Shown here piece by piece: positions 37,179 to 45,953 of a stretch of 64,000 nt of DNA. Position numbers and translations under genes: made by a program. Within the stretch, counting starts at the first letter, position 1. Each line of letters opens with the position of its first letter. This DNA is from Amycolatopsis vastitatis (GTDB taxonomy: Bacteria > Actinomycetota > Actinomycetes > Mycobacteriales > Pseudonocardiaceae). Under the pieces are notes generated by a model, which saw nothing but the letters and a program-made list of their open reading frames with translations, had not been told where the DNA came from and did no database searches. The stretch covers positions 124,001 to 188,000 of the forward strand of contig NZ_NMUL01000042.1 in NCBI RefSeq assembly GCF_002234595.1, read 5' to 3'.

Positions 37179-38863
37179 AGGAGAACCTCCGGGACGTCGA
37201 TCTCCCGCGACCGCAGCCACTCGCCGAGCGCCTTGGCCTGCGGGTCGAACCGCGCCTGCGACGCGACGCCCTCGCCGAGGATGCCTTCGACGACGAAGTT
37301 CATCGCCCACAGGTTCGGCAGCAGGTAGCGCGTCACCGGCAGGGCGGCGGTCTCGGGCAGCAGCAGCTTGAATTCGGCGACGGTCAGCCGGTGGACCAGC
37401 CAGCGCCACGCCTCTTCCGACCGCACCCAGACGCCGAGATTGGCGTTGCCGCCCTTGTCGCCGCTGCGGGCCCCGGCGATCGTGCCCAGGGGCACCCGCC
37501 GCACCGAACCGTGGTCCAGGGGCTCGGGCAACGCCGGTTCGTCCACTTCGGACAATTCCCGAGTGGACAACGAAGGTGCTATTTCGACACGCATCCCGTC
37601 CGGCAGCACGGCCACGTGCGGGACCTGTCCGGCGTCCACAAAGGCCGCGGTGTAGACGCCGTACGGCGAGGCGTCCGACGGCGGCGCGGTGACGTGGAAG
37701 CCGGGGTAGCTGGCCAGCGCGAGTTCGACGGCCGCGCCGGTGAACGCCCGGCCCGCGACCTTGGGGTCGGCGTCCTTGACGGCGACGTGCAGCAGTGCGC
37801 TCGCGGTCTGCTCGGTCTCGGCGTCCGGGTGGTCGGTGCGGGCGAGGGTCCAGCGGACGTCGGCGGGTGGCCGGTCCCTCATGGACGCTTCGAGTTGTTC
37901 GCGCACCAGCGCGGCTTTCGCCTCGATGTCGAGTCCGGTGAGGACGAAGGTCGTCTCGTTGCGGAACCCGCCGAGGGTGTTCAGGGCGACCTTCAGCGTC
38001 GGCGGCGGGGCTTCGCCGCGGACACCGGAGATGCGGACGCGGTCCGGACCGTCTTCCGCCAGTGACAGCGTGTCGAACCGGGTCGTCACGTCCGGCCCGG
38101 CGTACCGCGCGCCGGTGATCTCGTACAGCAGCTGGGCGGTGACCGTGCCGGCGTTGACCACGCCGCCGGTGCCCGGGTGCTTGGTGATGACGCTCGAGCC
38201 GTCGGCCTCGATCTCGGCGATCGGGAAGCCCGGCACGCCCAGGGAATGCTCGGTGAAGAAGGCGTAGTTTCCGCCGGTGGCCTGGGCACCGCACTCGATG
38301 ACGTGCCCCGCGGCGACCGCACCGGCCAAGGCGTCGAAGTCGTCACGGGCCCAGCCGTAGTGCACGGCGGCCGGGCCGACGATGACCGAGGCGTCGGTCA
38401 CGCGCCCGGTGACGACGACGTCCGCCCCGGCGTTCAGGCACTCGGCGATTCCCCACGCGCCCAGATAAGCGTTGGCGGTCAAAGGTTTCCCGAGCTGCAG
38501 CTCCTCTGCGCGACCGACCAGGTCGTCACCCTCGACGTGCGCGATCTTGACGTCGAGACCGAGACGGTCGGCCAGCTCGCGGAGAGCGTCGGCGAGCCCG
38601 GCCGGGTTGAGGCCGCCCGCGTTGGTGACGATCTTGACGCCCTTTTCCCGTGCCAGGCCGAGGTTCTCCTCCATCTGCCGGAGGAACGTCTTGGCGTAGC
38701 CGCGGGTGGCGTCCTTCATCCGGTCGCGGCCGAGGATGAGCATGGTCAGCTCGGCGAGGTAGTCGCCGGTCAGGACGTCGAGAGGGCCGCCGGTGAGCAT
38801 CTCGCGCACCGCGGAGAACCGGTCGCCGTAGAACCCGGACGCGTTGCCGATCCGGTAGGTCAT
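37175..38863 (-). CDS. AtuA-like (DUF1446) acyclic-terpene/branched acyl utilisation protein
   Basis: 562 residues. N-terminal DUF1446 domain: IGNASGFYGDRFSAVREML, DYLAELTMLILGRDR, KIVTNAGGLNPAGLADAL, GAWGIAECLNAGADVVVTGR, HVIECGAQATGGNY. The C-terminal AtuA ferredoxin-fold-like part contains ARSGDKGGNANLGVWVRSEE. AtuA is required for citronellol/geraniol growth in Pseudomonas but its reaction is not settled. ATG 38863 overlaps the upstream TIGR03084 gene stop. Its place beside a carboxylase and two dehydrogenases supports terpenoid or methyl-branched acyl-CoA catabolism. Confidence 0.9.
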   Translation of the reverse strand: MTYRIGNASGFYGDRFSAVREMLTGGPLDVLTGDYLAELTMLILGRDRMKDATRGYAKTFLRQMEENLGLAREKGVKIVTNAGGLNPAGLADALRELADRLGLDVKIAHVEGDDLVGRAEELQLGKPLTANAYLGAWGIAECLNAGADVVVTGRVTDASVIVGPAAVHYGWARDDFDALAGAVAAGHVIECGAQATGGNYAFFTEHSLGVPGFPIAEIEADGSSVITKHPGTGGVVNAGTVTAQLLYEITGARYAGPDVTTRFDTLSLAEDGPDRVRISGVRGEAPPPTLKVALNTLGGFRNETTFVLTGLDIEAKAALVREQLEASMRDRPPADVRWTLARTDHPDAETEQTASALLHVAVKDADPKVAGRAFTGAAVELALASYPGFHVTAPPSDASPYGVYTAAFVDAGQVPHVAVLPDGMRVEIAPSLSTRELSEVDEPALPEPLDHGSVRRVPLGTIAGARSGDKGGNANLGVWVRSEEAWRWLVHRLTVAEFKLLLPETAALPVTRYLLPNLWAMNFVVEGILGEGVASQARFDPQAKALGEWLRSREIDVPEVLL

Positions 38864-39651
38864 GCGAACTGTCCCGGCTTCCGGCCGGTGCCAGGCGGCC
38901 CCGCGAACGCCTGCGCGATGCCGAGCCACTCCTCGACGTCGGCGCCGTGGGCGACGAGCCCGGTGTCCGCCGGGTGCCGCCGTTGCGTGACGACGAGGCA
39001 GAAGTCCAGCGCGCTGCCGGTCAGCTTCTGCTCGGCGTCCTCGGAGCCGAACGCCCAGGTGGAGCCGTCCGGCGCGGTCAGCTCGACGCGGAACTCCTCG
39101 GCAGGCGGGGCGAGCGAGTGGACCTTGTAGGCGAAGTCGCGGGTGCGGACGCCGAAGCGGGCGAGGTGCCACAGCCGCGCGGTCGGCTCGCGGGTCAGGC
39201 CGAGGGCGTCGAAGATGTCCTGGCCGTGGGCCCAGGTCTCCATCATCCGCGCGGTCGCCATCGAGGCCGCGCTCATCGGCGGCCCGTACCAGGGCAGCTT
39301 CTGCCCGTCCGGCACCGCGGCGAGCGCTTCGGCCAGCGCCGCACGCCCGGAACGCCAGTCTTCGAGGATCTCCCCCGGCGGCCGCTGCGCCCCGGCGGCG
39401 GCACCCTCGTCGACGTAGGTCTCCCCCGCCTTGAGCAGCTCCTCGACCTCGGCCTGCCAGTCTTCCGGGTGCGCCGCGGCGATCAGGGCCTTGCGGTCGG
39501 TCCAGGCCAGGTGCGCGATCTGGTGCGCGATCGTCCACCCCGCGGCCGGTGTCTCCCGCGCCCAGCCGGACGCCGGCAGGTCCGCCACCACGTCGTCGAT
39601 CGTCCGTGTCTCCGCGTCGAGATCCCCGAGGATCACGCCGAGATCCGCCAT
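38860..39651 (-). CDS. TIGR03084 family protein (DinB/maleylpyruvate-isomerase-like fold)
   Basis: 263 residues from ATG 39651, with AGGAGG upstream. N-terminal four-helix DinB/MDMPI-like metal-binding domain: GWTIAHQIAHLAWTDRKAL and MATARMMETWAHGQDIFDAL supply the three His residues typical of the fold. The C-terminal wHTH-like/SCP2-like part includes RRHPADTGLVAHGADVEEWL. First gene of the operon; homologues recur next to AtuA-like genes in actinobacteria. Enzymatic role unknown, possibly a thiol-dependent isomerase or hydrolase. Confidence 0.88.
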   Translation of the reverse strand: MADLGVILGDLDAETRTIDDVVADLPASGWARETPAAGWTIAHQIAHLAWTDRKALIAAAHPEDWQAEVEELLKAGETYVDEGAAAGAQRPPGEILEDWRSGRAALAEALAAVPDGQKLPWYGPPMSAASMATARMMETWAHGQDIFDALGLTREPTARLWHLARFGVRTRDFAYKVHSLAPPAEEFRVELTAPDGSTWAFGSEDAEQKLTGSALDFCLVVTQRRHPADTGLVAHGADVEEWLGIAQAFAGPPGTGRKPGQFA

Positions 39652-39701
39652 CCGTCGCCTCCTTGCGTCCTGCTTCCCAGCGTCGCACCGGTCGGCAGAA
39701 A

Positions 39702-39719
39702 AATCAAGCACGCCTGATT
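39702..39719. promoter_or_regulatory. TetR-type operator in the divergent acyl-CoA promoter region
   Basis: AATCAAGCACGCCTGATT, an 18-bp near-palindrome (AATCA-n-GC-nn-GC-n-TGATT), lies in the 140-bp gap between the minus operon and the enoyl-CoA hydratase gene. A second dyad, CACTA-N15-TAGTG (39744-39768), overlaps a TTGACA box at 39749-39754. The likely ligand is the TetR protein encoded at the distal end of the operon. Confidence 0.65.
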
Positions 39720-39791
39720 GTTTTACTCCGGACGCTGCGGACCCACTATTGACATCTTGCCAGTAGTGCTCTCCTGCAATAACTTCGTCGC

Positions 39792-40631
39792 ATGGCCGAC
39801 TACGCCGAGATCACCTACGCCGTCGCGGACCGGATCGCCACGGTCACGCTGAACCGCCCCGAGGCGCGCAACGGCTACACGATCCGGATGGCCGACGAGC
39901 TCGGCGCGGCGATGGACCGCGCCGACCGCGACGAGGACGTCCGCGTGGTCGTCCTGACCGGCGCGGGCCGGGACTTCTGCGTCGGCGCCGACCTGTCGCA
40001 GGGCGGTTTCGACTTCGATCCCGCGACCGGCCCGGACGCGGCGTGGCAGGAACCCGCCGGCCGGTGCTCGAAGCGGATCTTCACGATGAACAAGCCGGTG
40101 ATCGCCGCCCTGCACGGCGCGGCCGTCGGCGGCGGGGTCACCATCACGCTCTCCTGCGACTACCGGCTCGCCTCGGAAGACTCGCGCTTCGGCTTCGTCT
40201 TCACCCGCCGCGGCATCTACCCCGAAGGCGCGTCGGCCTGGTTCCTCCCCCGGCTCGTCGGCATGGGCACCGCACTCGACTGGATGATCAGCGGCCGCGT
40301 GTTCACCGCGGCCGAGGCCCTCGAAAAAGGCCTGGTGCACAAGGTGCTGCCCGCCGGGACCGTGCTGGACGCCGCGTACGAACTCGCCGGGGAGATCGTC
40401 GCGACGACCGCGCCGGTGTCCGTCGCGGTCACCCGGCAGCTGCTCTACCGGATGGCGAGCGCCGAGTCGCCGTTCCCGGTGCACGACCTCGACTCGAAGC
40501 TGATCGGCGGGCTCGGCGCGAACCCCGACGCCGTCGAAGGGGTCATGTCGTTCCTGCAGAAACGGCCGCCCGCGTTCGGCATGCGCGTCGACAAGGACCT
40601 GCCCGGCTACCTCCCCTGGCTGGAGAAATGA
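39792..40631 (+). CDS. Enoyl-CoA hydratase/isomerase family protein
   Basis: 279-residue crotonase-fold protein. Oxyanion-hole elements are in GAGRDFCVGADLSQGG and ALHGAAVGGGVTITLSCDYR; a Glu in RRGIYPEGASAWFLPRLVG sits at the usual catalytic region. It lies opposite the carboxylase operon, so it may hydrate the carboxylated enoyl-CoA (AtuE/LiuC-like step). Its TGA overlaps the next ATG, so it is coupled to a decarboxylase-like gene. Confidence 0.92.
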   Translation: MADYAEITYAVADRIATVTLNRPEARNGYTIRMADELGAAMDRADRDEDVRVVVLTGAGRDFCVGADLSQGGFDFDPATGPDAAWQEPAGRCSKRIFTMNKPVIAALHGAAVGGGVTITLSCDYRLASEDSRFGFVFTRRGIYPEGASAWFLPRLVGMGTALDWMISGRVFTAAEALEKGLVHKVLPAGTVLDAAYELAGEIVATTAPVSVAVTRQLLYRMASAESPFPVHDLDSKLIGGLGANPDAVEGVMSFLQKRPPAFGMRVDKDLPGYLPWLEK

Positions 40632-41212
40632 CCTCGTACCCGCCACAGCCCTGGCACCTGACCGCCGACGCCCACCTGTCGATCTGGCGCGTGCCCGCCC
40701 GGGAGGTGCACCCGGGCGCCCTGTCCGTCGCCGGGCACACCACCGTGTTCACCGCCTGGATCGCCTACCGCGAGCCCGGGCAGCTCAGCTACCACGAGCT
40801 GCTCGCCGCCGTCCCGGTCCGCGGGAAGCGCACCACGTGCACGATCACGCGGATCTGGGTCGACTCCGAAGTCTCCCTCGCCGGCGGCCGCGAACTGTGG
40901 GCCATCCCGAAGGACCTCGCCGACCTTCGGTTCACCGATCGCACCTTCACCGCGGCGACCGGCGACGGCTGGATCGCGACCGCGGCCTTCACGCCGAGAC
41001 CGGGCCCGCGGCTCGCGCTTCCCACCCGGTTCGACGTCCTCCAGGACCGCGGCGGCACCCCGGTCAGGACGCCCGTGCGCGCGAAGATCGGACCCCGGCT
41101 CGCCGCGGCCGACTGGACGATCAACGCCGCCGGTCCGCTCGGCTACCTGGCCGGCCGACGCCCGTTCGTGAGCCTCGCCCTGCCCGGCGCGGAGCTGGAA
41201 TTCGGCGCCTGA
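40628..41212 (+). CDS. Acetoacetate decarboxylase-family protein
   Basis: 194 residues, ATG 40628 overlapping the hydratase stop (ATGA). The ADC-fold core includes SYHELLAAVPVRGK and GGRELWAIPKDLADLRF; the Lys in IPK aligns with the Schiff-base Lys of acetoacetate decarboxylase, while the neighbouring Lys that lowers its pKa is Asp here. True decarboxylase activity is therefore uncertain; many such relatives act as aldolases or hydratases. Context (CoA-ester catabolism) would fit acetoacetate or a beta-keto acid as substrate. Confidence 0.8.
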   Translation: MTSYPPQPWHLTADAHLSIWRVPAREVHPGALSVAGHTTVFTAWIAYREPGQLSYHELLAAVPVRGKRTTCTITRIWVDSEVSLAGGRELWAIPKDLADLRFTDRTFTAATGDGWIATAAFTPRPGPRLALPTRFDVLQDRGGTPVRTPVRAKIGPRLAAADWTINAAGPLGYLAGRRPFVSLALPGAELEFGA

Positions 41213-41291
41213 GCAGCACCTCTGGGTGATCACGCAACCCCGCCAGAGTGAACTCGCGACACGCCATCTGGGGTCCCGCGCGCATCCCGAC

Positions 41292-41437
41292 CCCAACATG
41301 TAGTCTCTGGGAACCGGCAGCCCCCAGCGACGGGGAGACCGCTGCAGAGGGCGGCCGGGCAGCTTTCAAGAAACCGCAGCGCACGGCCTCATGACGCCGT
41401 GTGGCGATCGAACGCGCCCGAAAACTTGGAGACACGC
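41292..41437 (+). promoter_or_regulatory. nrdAB promoter and structured 5' leader
   Basis: CCAACATGTAGT at about 41293-41304 resembles a single NrdR-box half pair and includes a TAGTCT -10-like hexamer. The transcript leader to the ATG would be about 125 nt. It can form a CCCC/GGGG stem nested inside GGCAGC/GCTGC (about 41315-41345) and a CACGGC / GCCGTG hairpin (41382-41401). I do not see the B12-box GCCACTG expected of a cobalamin riboswitch, although such switches control class I RNR genes in some Streptomyces. Function of the leader is inferred. Confidence 0.45.
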
Positions 41438-44341
41438 ATGTCAGTCGAAACCGGTCAGCGGCCCTCCGCCGCCGACACCCCCACCGCGATCCGGGTCATC
41501 CGGCGGGACGGCAGCGTGTCGCCGTTCGACGCCGGCAAGATCTCGGTCGCGCTGACGAAGGCGTTCCTCGCGGTCGAGGGCGGCGACGCCGCCGCGTCCT
41601 CCCGCGTGCACCACGTCGTCGCCGAGCTGACCCAGCAGGTGGAGACCACCCTGCTGCGCCACGCCGGCCCCGAGACGGCCCTGCACATCGAGCAGATCCA
41701 GGACATCGTCGAACTCGCGCTCATGCGCGGCGAGCACCACAAGGTCGCGCGCGCCTACGTCCTCTACCGCGAGGAGCGCAGCAAGGCCCGCGAGGCCGCC
41801 AAGCCCGCCACCACCGAGGCCACCCTCAACGTCAAGGGCACCGACGGCGTCCTGCGCCCGCTCGACTGGGCCCGCGTGTCCCACGTCGTGGGCGAGGCCG
41901 TCGCCGGTCTCGACGACGTCACCGCCGAGCCGGTGCTGGCCGAGGCCAAGCGCAACCTCTACGACGGCATCAGCGCCGAGGAACTCGCCCTCGCCCAGGT
42001 CCTGGCCGCCCGCGTGCTGGTCGAGCAGGAGCCGAACTACTCGTACGTCTCCGCCCGCCTGCTGCTGGACAAGCTCCGCGGCGAAGCGCTGAGCTACCTC
42101 GCCGGCACCCCGCGCCTGGCCAGCCAGGACGAGATGGCCGGCGAGTACCCCGCGTACTTCCGCGCCTACCTGCGCCGCGCGATCGAGCTGGAACTGGTCG
42201 ACGCCGAGCTGCAGCGCTTCGACCTGGACAAGATCACCGCGGCGATCCGGCCCGAGCGCGACCTCGACTTCGGCTTCCTCGGCCTGCAGACGCTCTACGA
42301 CCGGTACTTCCAGCACCACGACGGCACCCGCTTCGAGCTGCCGCAGGCGTTCTTCATGCGCGTCGCCATGGGCCTGGCGATCCGCGAGGACGACCGCGAA
42401 GCCCGCGCCATCGAGTTCTACGAGCTGCTCTCGAGCTTCCACTTCATGGCGTCCACCCCGACGCTGTTCAACTCGGGCACCACGCGCCCGCAGCTGTCGT
42501 CCTGCTTCCTGACCACGGTGGACGACGACCTGGACTCGATCTTCCAGGCGTACAAGAACAACGCGCTGCTGGCGAAGTACTCGGGCGGCCTCGGCAACGA
42601 CTGGACCCCGGTCCGCGGCCTCGGCGCGCACATCAAGGGCACCAACGGCCAGTCGCAGGGCGTCGTGCCGTTCCTCAAGATCGCCAACGACACCGCCGTC
42701 GCGGTCAACCAGGGCGGCAAGCGCAAGGGCGCGGCCTGCGCGTACCTCGAGACGTGGCACGTCGACATCGAGGAGTTCCTCGACCTGCGCAAGAACACCG
42801 GTGACGACCGCCGCCGCACCCACGACATGAACACCGCGAACTGGGTGCCGGACGAGTTCCTCCGCCGCGTCGAGGCCGACGCGCAGTGGACGCTGTTCTC
42901 GCCGAACGAGACCCCGGACCTGCACGACCTCTACGGCAACGAGTTCTCCGCCCGCTACCGCGAGTACGAGGCGATGGCCGACCGCGGCGAGATCAAGGTC
43001 TTCCGCCGGATTCGCGCCGTCGACCTGTGGCGCCGCATGCTGACCATGCTGTTCGAGACCGGTCACCCGTGGATCACCTTCAAGGACCCGTGCAACCTGC
43101 GCTCGCCGCAGCAGCACGTCGGCGTCGTGCACTCGTCCAACCTGTGCACCGAAATCACGCTGAACACCACCGTCGACGAGGTCGCGGTCTGCAACCTCGG
43201 CTCGGTGAACCTGCTCAAGCACGTCACCCCCGAGGGCCTGGACACGAAGCGCCTCGAGAAGACCGTGCGCACCGCCGTCCGCATGCTGGACAACGTGATC
43301 GACATCAACTTCTACACGATCCCGGAGGCGCGCCGCTCCAACCTGCGCCACCGCCCGGTCGGCCTGGGCATCATGGGCTTCCAGGACGCGCTGTTCGAAA
43401 TCGGCGTCCCGTTCGCCTCCGAAGAGGCCGTGAAGTTCGCCGACGTCTCCATGGAGCACCTCTCCTACTACGCGATCTCGGCGTCGACCGACCTCGCCGA
43501 GGAGCGCGGGCAGTACCAGTCGTTCGAGGGCTCGCTGTGGAGCAAGGGCATCCTGCCGATCGACTCGATGCAGCTGCTCATCGACGCCCGCCAGGGTGAC
43601 GGCCTTGACGTCGACACCTCGTCCACTTTGGACTGGGCGCCGCTGCGCGAGCGCGTGAAGACCGTCGGGATGCGCAACTCCAACGTGATGGCGATCGCGC
43701 CAACCGCGACGATCTCCAACATCTCCGGCGTCGGGCAGTCGATCGAGCCGCTGTTCCAGAACCTGTTCGTCAAGTCGAACATGTCCGGCGACTTCACCGT
43801 CGTCAACCCGCACCTGGTCAAGAGCCTCAAGGCCCGCGGCCTGTGGGACGAGGTCATGGTCAGCGATCTCAAGTACTTCGACGGCAGCCTCGGGCAGATC
43901 GACCGCGTCCCGGACGATCTGAAGGCGCTGTACGCGACGGCGTTCGAGATCGAGTCGAAGTGGATCGTCGACGCCGGTTCGGTGCGCCAGAAGTGGATCG
44001 ACCAGGCGCAGTCGCTGAACCTGTACATCGCGGCGCCGAGCGGCCGCAAGCTCGACCAGCTCTACCGCTACGCGTGGCACAAGGGCCTCAAGACCACGTA
44101 CTACCTGCGGGCGCAGTCCGCGACGCACGTGGAGAAGAGCACCCTGCGCGGCACCGACGGCAAGCTGAACGCCGTCTCGGCCACCCCGGCTCCCGCCGCG
44201 GCGGCTCCGGCTCCGGCCCCCACGCCGGCGCCTGCTCCTGCTCCCGCGCCTTCGCCGAAGCCGGAGCCGGACGTCGACTTCGTGGCCACCGAAGGCGCCG
44301 CCTGCCGCATCGACGACCCCGACTGCGAAGCCTGCCAGTAA
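41438..44341 (+). CDS. nrdA: Ribonucleoside-diphosphate reductase alpha subunit, class I
   Basis: 967 residues; ATG 41438 follows TTGGAGA. An N-terminal ATP-cone (about 15-110: IRVIRRDGSVSPFDAGKISV) and a second cone-like segment precede the 10-stranded barrel. Catalytic cysteines appear in PQLSSCFLTT, SNLCTEITLN and VAVCNLGSVNL; radical-transfer tyrosines are in the YRYAWHKGLKTTYYLRAQ region. A Pro/Ala linker of about 30 residues leads to a C-terminal redox tail ending DCEACQ. It reduces NDPs to dNDPs with NrdB encoded 16 bp downstream. Two regulatory cones would allow ATP/dATP activity control. Contains GTCCACTTTGGAC at 43621-43633. Confidence 0.96.
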   Translation: MSVETGQRPSAADTPTAIRVIRRDGSVSPFDAGKISVALTKAFLAVEGGDAAASSRVHHVVAELTQQVETTLLRHAGPETALHIEQIQDIVELALMRGEHHKVARAYVLYREERSKAREAAKPATTEATLNVKGTDGVLRPLDWARVSHVVGEAVAGLDDVTAEPVLAEAKRNLYDGISAEELALAQVLAARVLVEQEPNYSYVSARLLLDKLRGEALSYLAGTPRLASQDEMAGEYPAYFRAYLRRAIELELVDAELQRFDLDKITAAIRPERDLDFGFLGLQTLYDRYFQHHDGTRFELPQAFFMRVAMGLAIREDDREARAIEFYELLSSFHFMASTPTLFNSGTTRPQLSSCFLTTVDDDLDSIFQAYKNNALLAKYSGGLGNDWTPVRGLGAHIKGTNGQSQGVVPFLKIANDTAVAVNQGGKRKGAACAYLETWHVDIEEFLDLRKNTGDDRRRTHDMNTANWVPDEFLRRVEADAQWTLFSPNETPDLHDLYGNEFSARYREYEAMADRGEIKVFRRIRAVDLWRRMLTMLFETGHPWITFKDPCNLRSPQQHVGVVHSSNLCTEITLNTTVDEVAVCNLGSVNLLKHVTPEGLDTKRLEKTVRTAVRMLDNVIDINFYTIPEARRSNLRHRPVGLGIMGFQDALFEIGVPFASEEAVKFADVSMEHLSYYAISASTDLAEERGQYQSFEGSLWSKGILPIDSMQLLIDARQGDGLDVDTSSTLDWAPLRERVKTVGMRNSNVMAIAPTATISNISGVGQSIEPLFQNLFVKSNMSGDFTVVNPHLVKSLKARGLWDEVMVSDLKYFDGSLGQIDRVPDDLKALYATAFEIESKWIVDAGSVRQKWIDQAQSLNLYIAAPSGRKLDQLYRYAWHKGLKTTYYLRAQSATHVEKSTLRGTDGKLNAVSATPAPAAAAPAPAPTPAPAPAPAPSPKPEPDVDFVATEGAACRIDDPDCEACQ

Positions 44342-44357
44342 AGGAACCCCTGCACAG

Positions 44358-45431
44358 ATGACCAACGTGGAGACGACGGACGCGACCGGCCTCGGGGAGA
44401 TCGAGGTCGGCGCCGCCCGGATCAACGTCGACGACAAGCGCATGATCAACGCGCGCGCCGACGTCAACCAGCTGCTGCCCATGAAGTACAAGTGGGCGTG
44501 GGAGAAGTACCTGGCCGGCTGCAACAACCACTGGATGCCGACCGAGGTCGCCATGCAGGCCGACATCGCGCTGTGGAAGTCCCCGGACGGCCTCACCGAG
44601 GACGAGCGGCAGATGCTCAAGCGCAACCTGGGCTTCTTCGCGACCGCGGAGTCTTTGGTGGCCAACAACATCGTGCTCGCGGTGTACCGGCAGATCACCA
44701 ACCCCGAGTGCCGCCAGTACCTGCTGCGCCAGGCGTTCGAGGAGGCCGTGCACACGCACACCTTCCAGTACATCTGCGAGAGCCTCGGCCTGGTCGAGGG
44801 CGAGCTGTTCAACATGTACCGCGAGGTTCCGTCCATTTCGGACAAGGACGCGTGGGCGCTGAAGTACACGCAGAACCTGGAGAACCCGGACTTCGAGACC
44901 GGGACGCCGGAGGCCGACCAGGCGTTCCTGCGTGACCTCGTCGCGTTCTACGTGATCTTCGAGGGCATGTGGTTCTACACCGGCTTCGCGCAGATCCTGT
45001 CACTGGGCCGCCGGAACAAGATGGTCGGCATCGCCGAGCAGTACCAGTACATCCTGCGCGACGAGTCGATCCACCTGAACTTCGGCATCGACTGCATCAA
45101 CCAGATCAAGATCGAGAACCCGCACCTGTGGACCGAAGAGTTCCAGGCCGAGGTGCGCGGGATGCTGAAGGAGGCGTGCGAGCTCGAGGTCAAGTACGCG
45201 CGCGACACGATGCCGCGCGGCATGCTCGGCCTGTCGGCGCAGCTGTGCGAGCAGTACATGCACTTCATCACCGACCGCCGCGCGCAGCAGATCGGCCTCC
45301 AGCCGATCTTCGGCGAGACCGAGAACCCGTTCCCGTGGATGTCCGAGGCGATGGACCTGAAGAAGGAGAAGAACTTCTTCGAGACCCGCGTCATCGAATA
45401 CCAGTCGGGCGGCGCCCTCGACTGGGACTGA
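44358..45431 (+). CDS. nrdB: Ribonucleotide reductase beta subunit, class Ic (Phe at radical site)
   Basis: 357-residue ferritin-like radical subunit. Metal ligands read E98 (FFATAESL), E129 and H132 (EEAVHTHTF), E202 (FEGMWF), E236 and H239 (RDESIHL). Two residues differ from ordinary class Ia: the radical Tyr, four residues after the first His ligand, is F136, and the first ligand is Glu instead of Asp. Both are hallmarks of the chlamydial-type class Ic enzyme, which stores its oxidising equivalent in a Mn(IV)/Fe(III) centre. The C-terminal Tyr of the transfer path (VIEYQSGGALDWD) is present. Operonic with nrdA; strong terminator follows. Confidence 0.95.
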   Translation: MTNVETTDATGLGEIEVGAARINVDDKRMINARADVNQLLPMKYKWAWEKYLAGCNNHWMPTEVAMQADIALWKSPDGLTEDERQMLKRNLGFFATAESLVANNIVLAVYRQITNPECRQYLLRQAFEEAVHTHTFQYICESLGLVEGELFNMYREVPSISDKDAWALKYTQNLENPDFETGTPEADQAFLRDLVAFYVIFEGMWFYTGFAQILSLGRRNKMVGIAEQYQYILRDESIHLNFGIDCINQIKIENPHLWTEEFQAEVRGMLKEACELEVKYARDTMPRGMLGLSAQLCEQYMHFITDRRAQQIGLQPIFGETENPFPWMSEAMDLKKEKNFFETRVIEYQSGGALDWD

Positions 45432-45443
45432 CGTCCTTCGACG

Positions 45444-45480
45444 ACGGCCCCGCCCCGGTTCGCCCGGGGCGGGGCCGTTT
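45444..45480. terminator. Bidirectional terminator between nrdB and the Nudix gene
   Basis: Long GC-rich hairpin CGGCCCCGCCCCGG / CCGGGGCGGGGCCG with a 5-nt loop and TTT on the plus side, 13 bp after the nrdB stop and abutting the convergent Nudix stop. Confidence 0.9.
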
Positions 45481-45935
45481 CACGTCGTCGCCCGCGCGGC
45501 GATCTCGGCGTCGAGCGGGCTCATGTCCGGGTCGACGGGCTCGCGCGGTGACCACCACCGGAAGCCGAGCCCTTCCTCGCTGAGCGTCAGCCGGGGCGCG
45601 GTGGCGAGCTCAGTCCGGTAGATGGCGAGTAGTTCCCGGCGCACCGGACGGGTCAGGTCGAACTCCGCGACGACGGCGAAGGTCAGCACCACGTCGTCGA
45701 TGCCGGTCTCCTCGGCGAGTTCGCGGGCCGCGGTCTCGCGGGCGGTTTCCCCCGGTTCCCGTATCCCGCCGGGGAGTTCCCATTGCTCGCGGTGCCTGTC
45801 GAACATCATCAGGACGGCGCCGGCGTGGACGACCACGACCAGCGAGGCGGGCACCGGAGGCAGGTCGCTTTCGGCCACGCGGCGCACGGCCAGCAGCACA
45901 TTGCCCGCCCGGTCACGCAAGGGAAGCTCGGCCAT
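45480..45935 (-). CDS. Nudix hydrolase
   Basis: 151 residues. Intact Nudix box GX5EX7REUXEEXGU: GGIREPGETARETAARELAEETG at about residues 56-79 binds Mg and hydrolyses nucleoside diphosphate derivatives. An upstream segment (LVVVVHAGAVLMMFDRHREQWELPGG) is the usual first strand. Substrate not predictable. Start at 45935 (MAELPLRDRAGNVLLAVRRV). Confidence 0.93.
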   Translation of the reverse strand: MAELPLRDRAGNVLLAVRRVAESDLPPVPASLVVVVHAGAVLMMFDRHREQWELPGGIREPGETARETAARELAEETGIDDVVLTFAVVAEFDLTRPVRRELLAIYRTELATAPRLTLSEEGLGFRWWSPREPVDPDMSPLDAEIAARATT

Positions 45936-45953
45936 CCCCGCATTCTTCCGGGG

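Noticed and set aside
41213..41437. Cobalamin riboswitch before nrdA
   Set aside because: The GCCACTG B12 box and the full core are not seen; kept only as a structured leader.
41441..44869. Minus ORF of 1,142 codons opposite nrdA
   Set aside because: Antisense shadow of the RNR genes; no motif.
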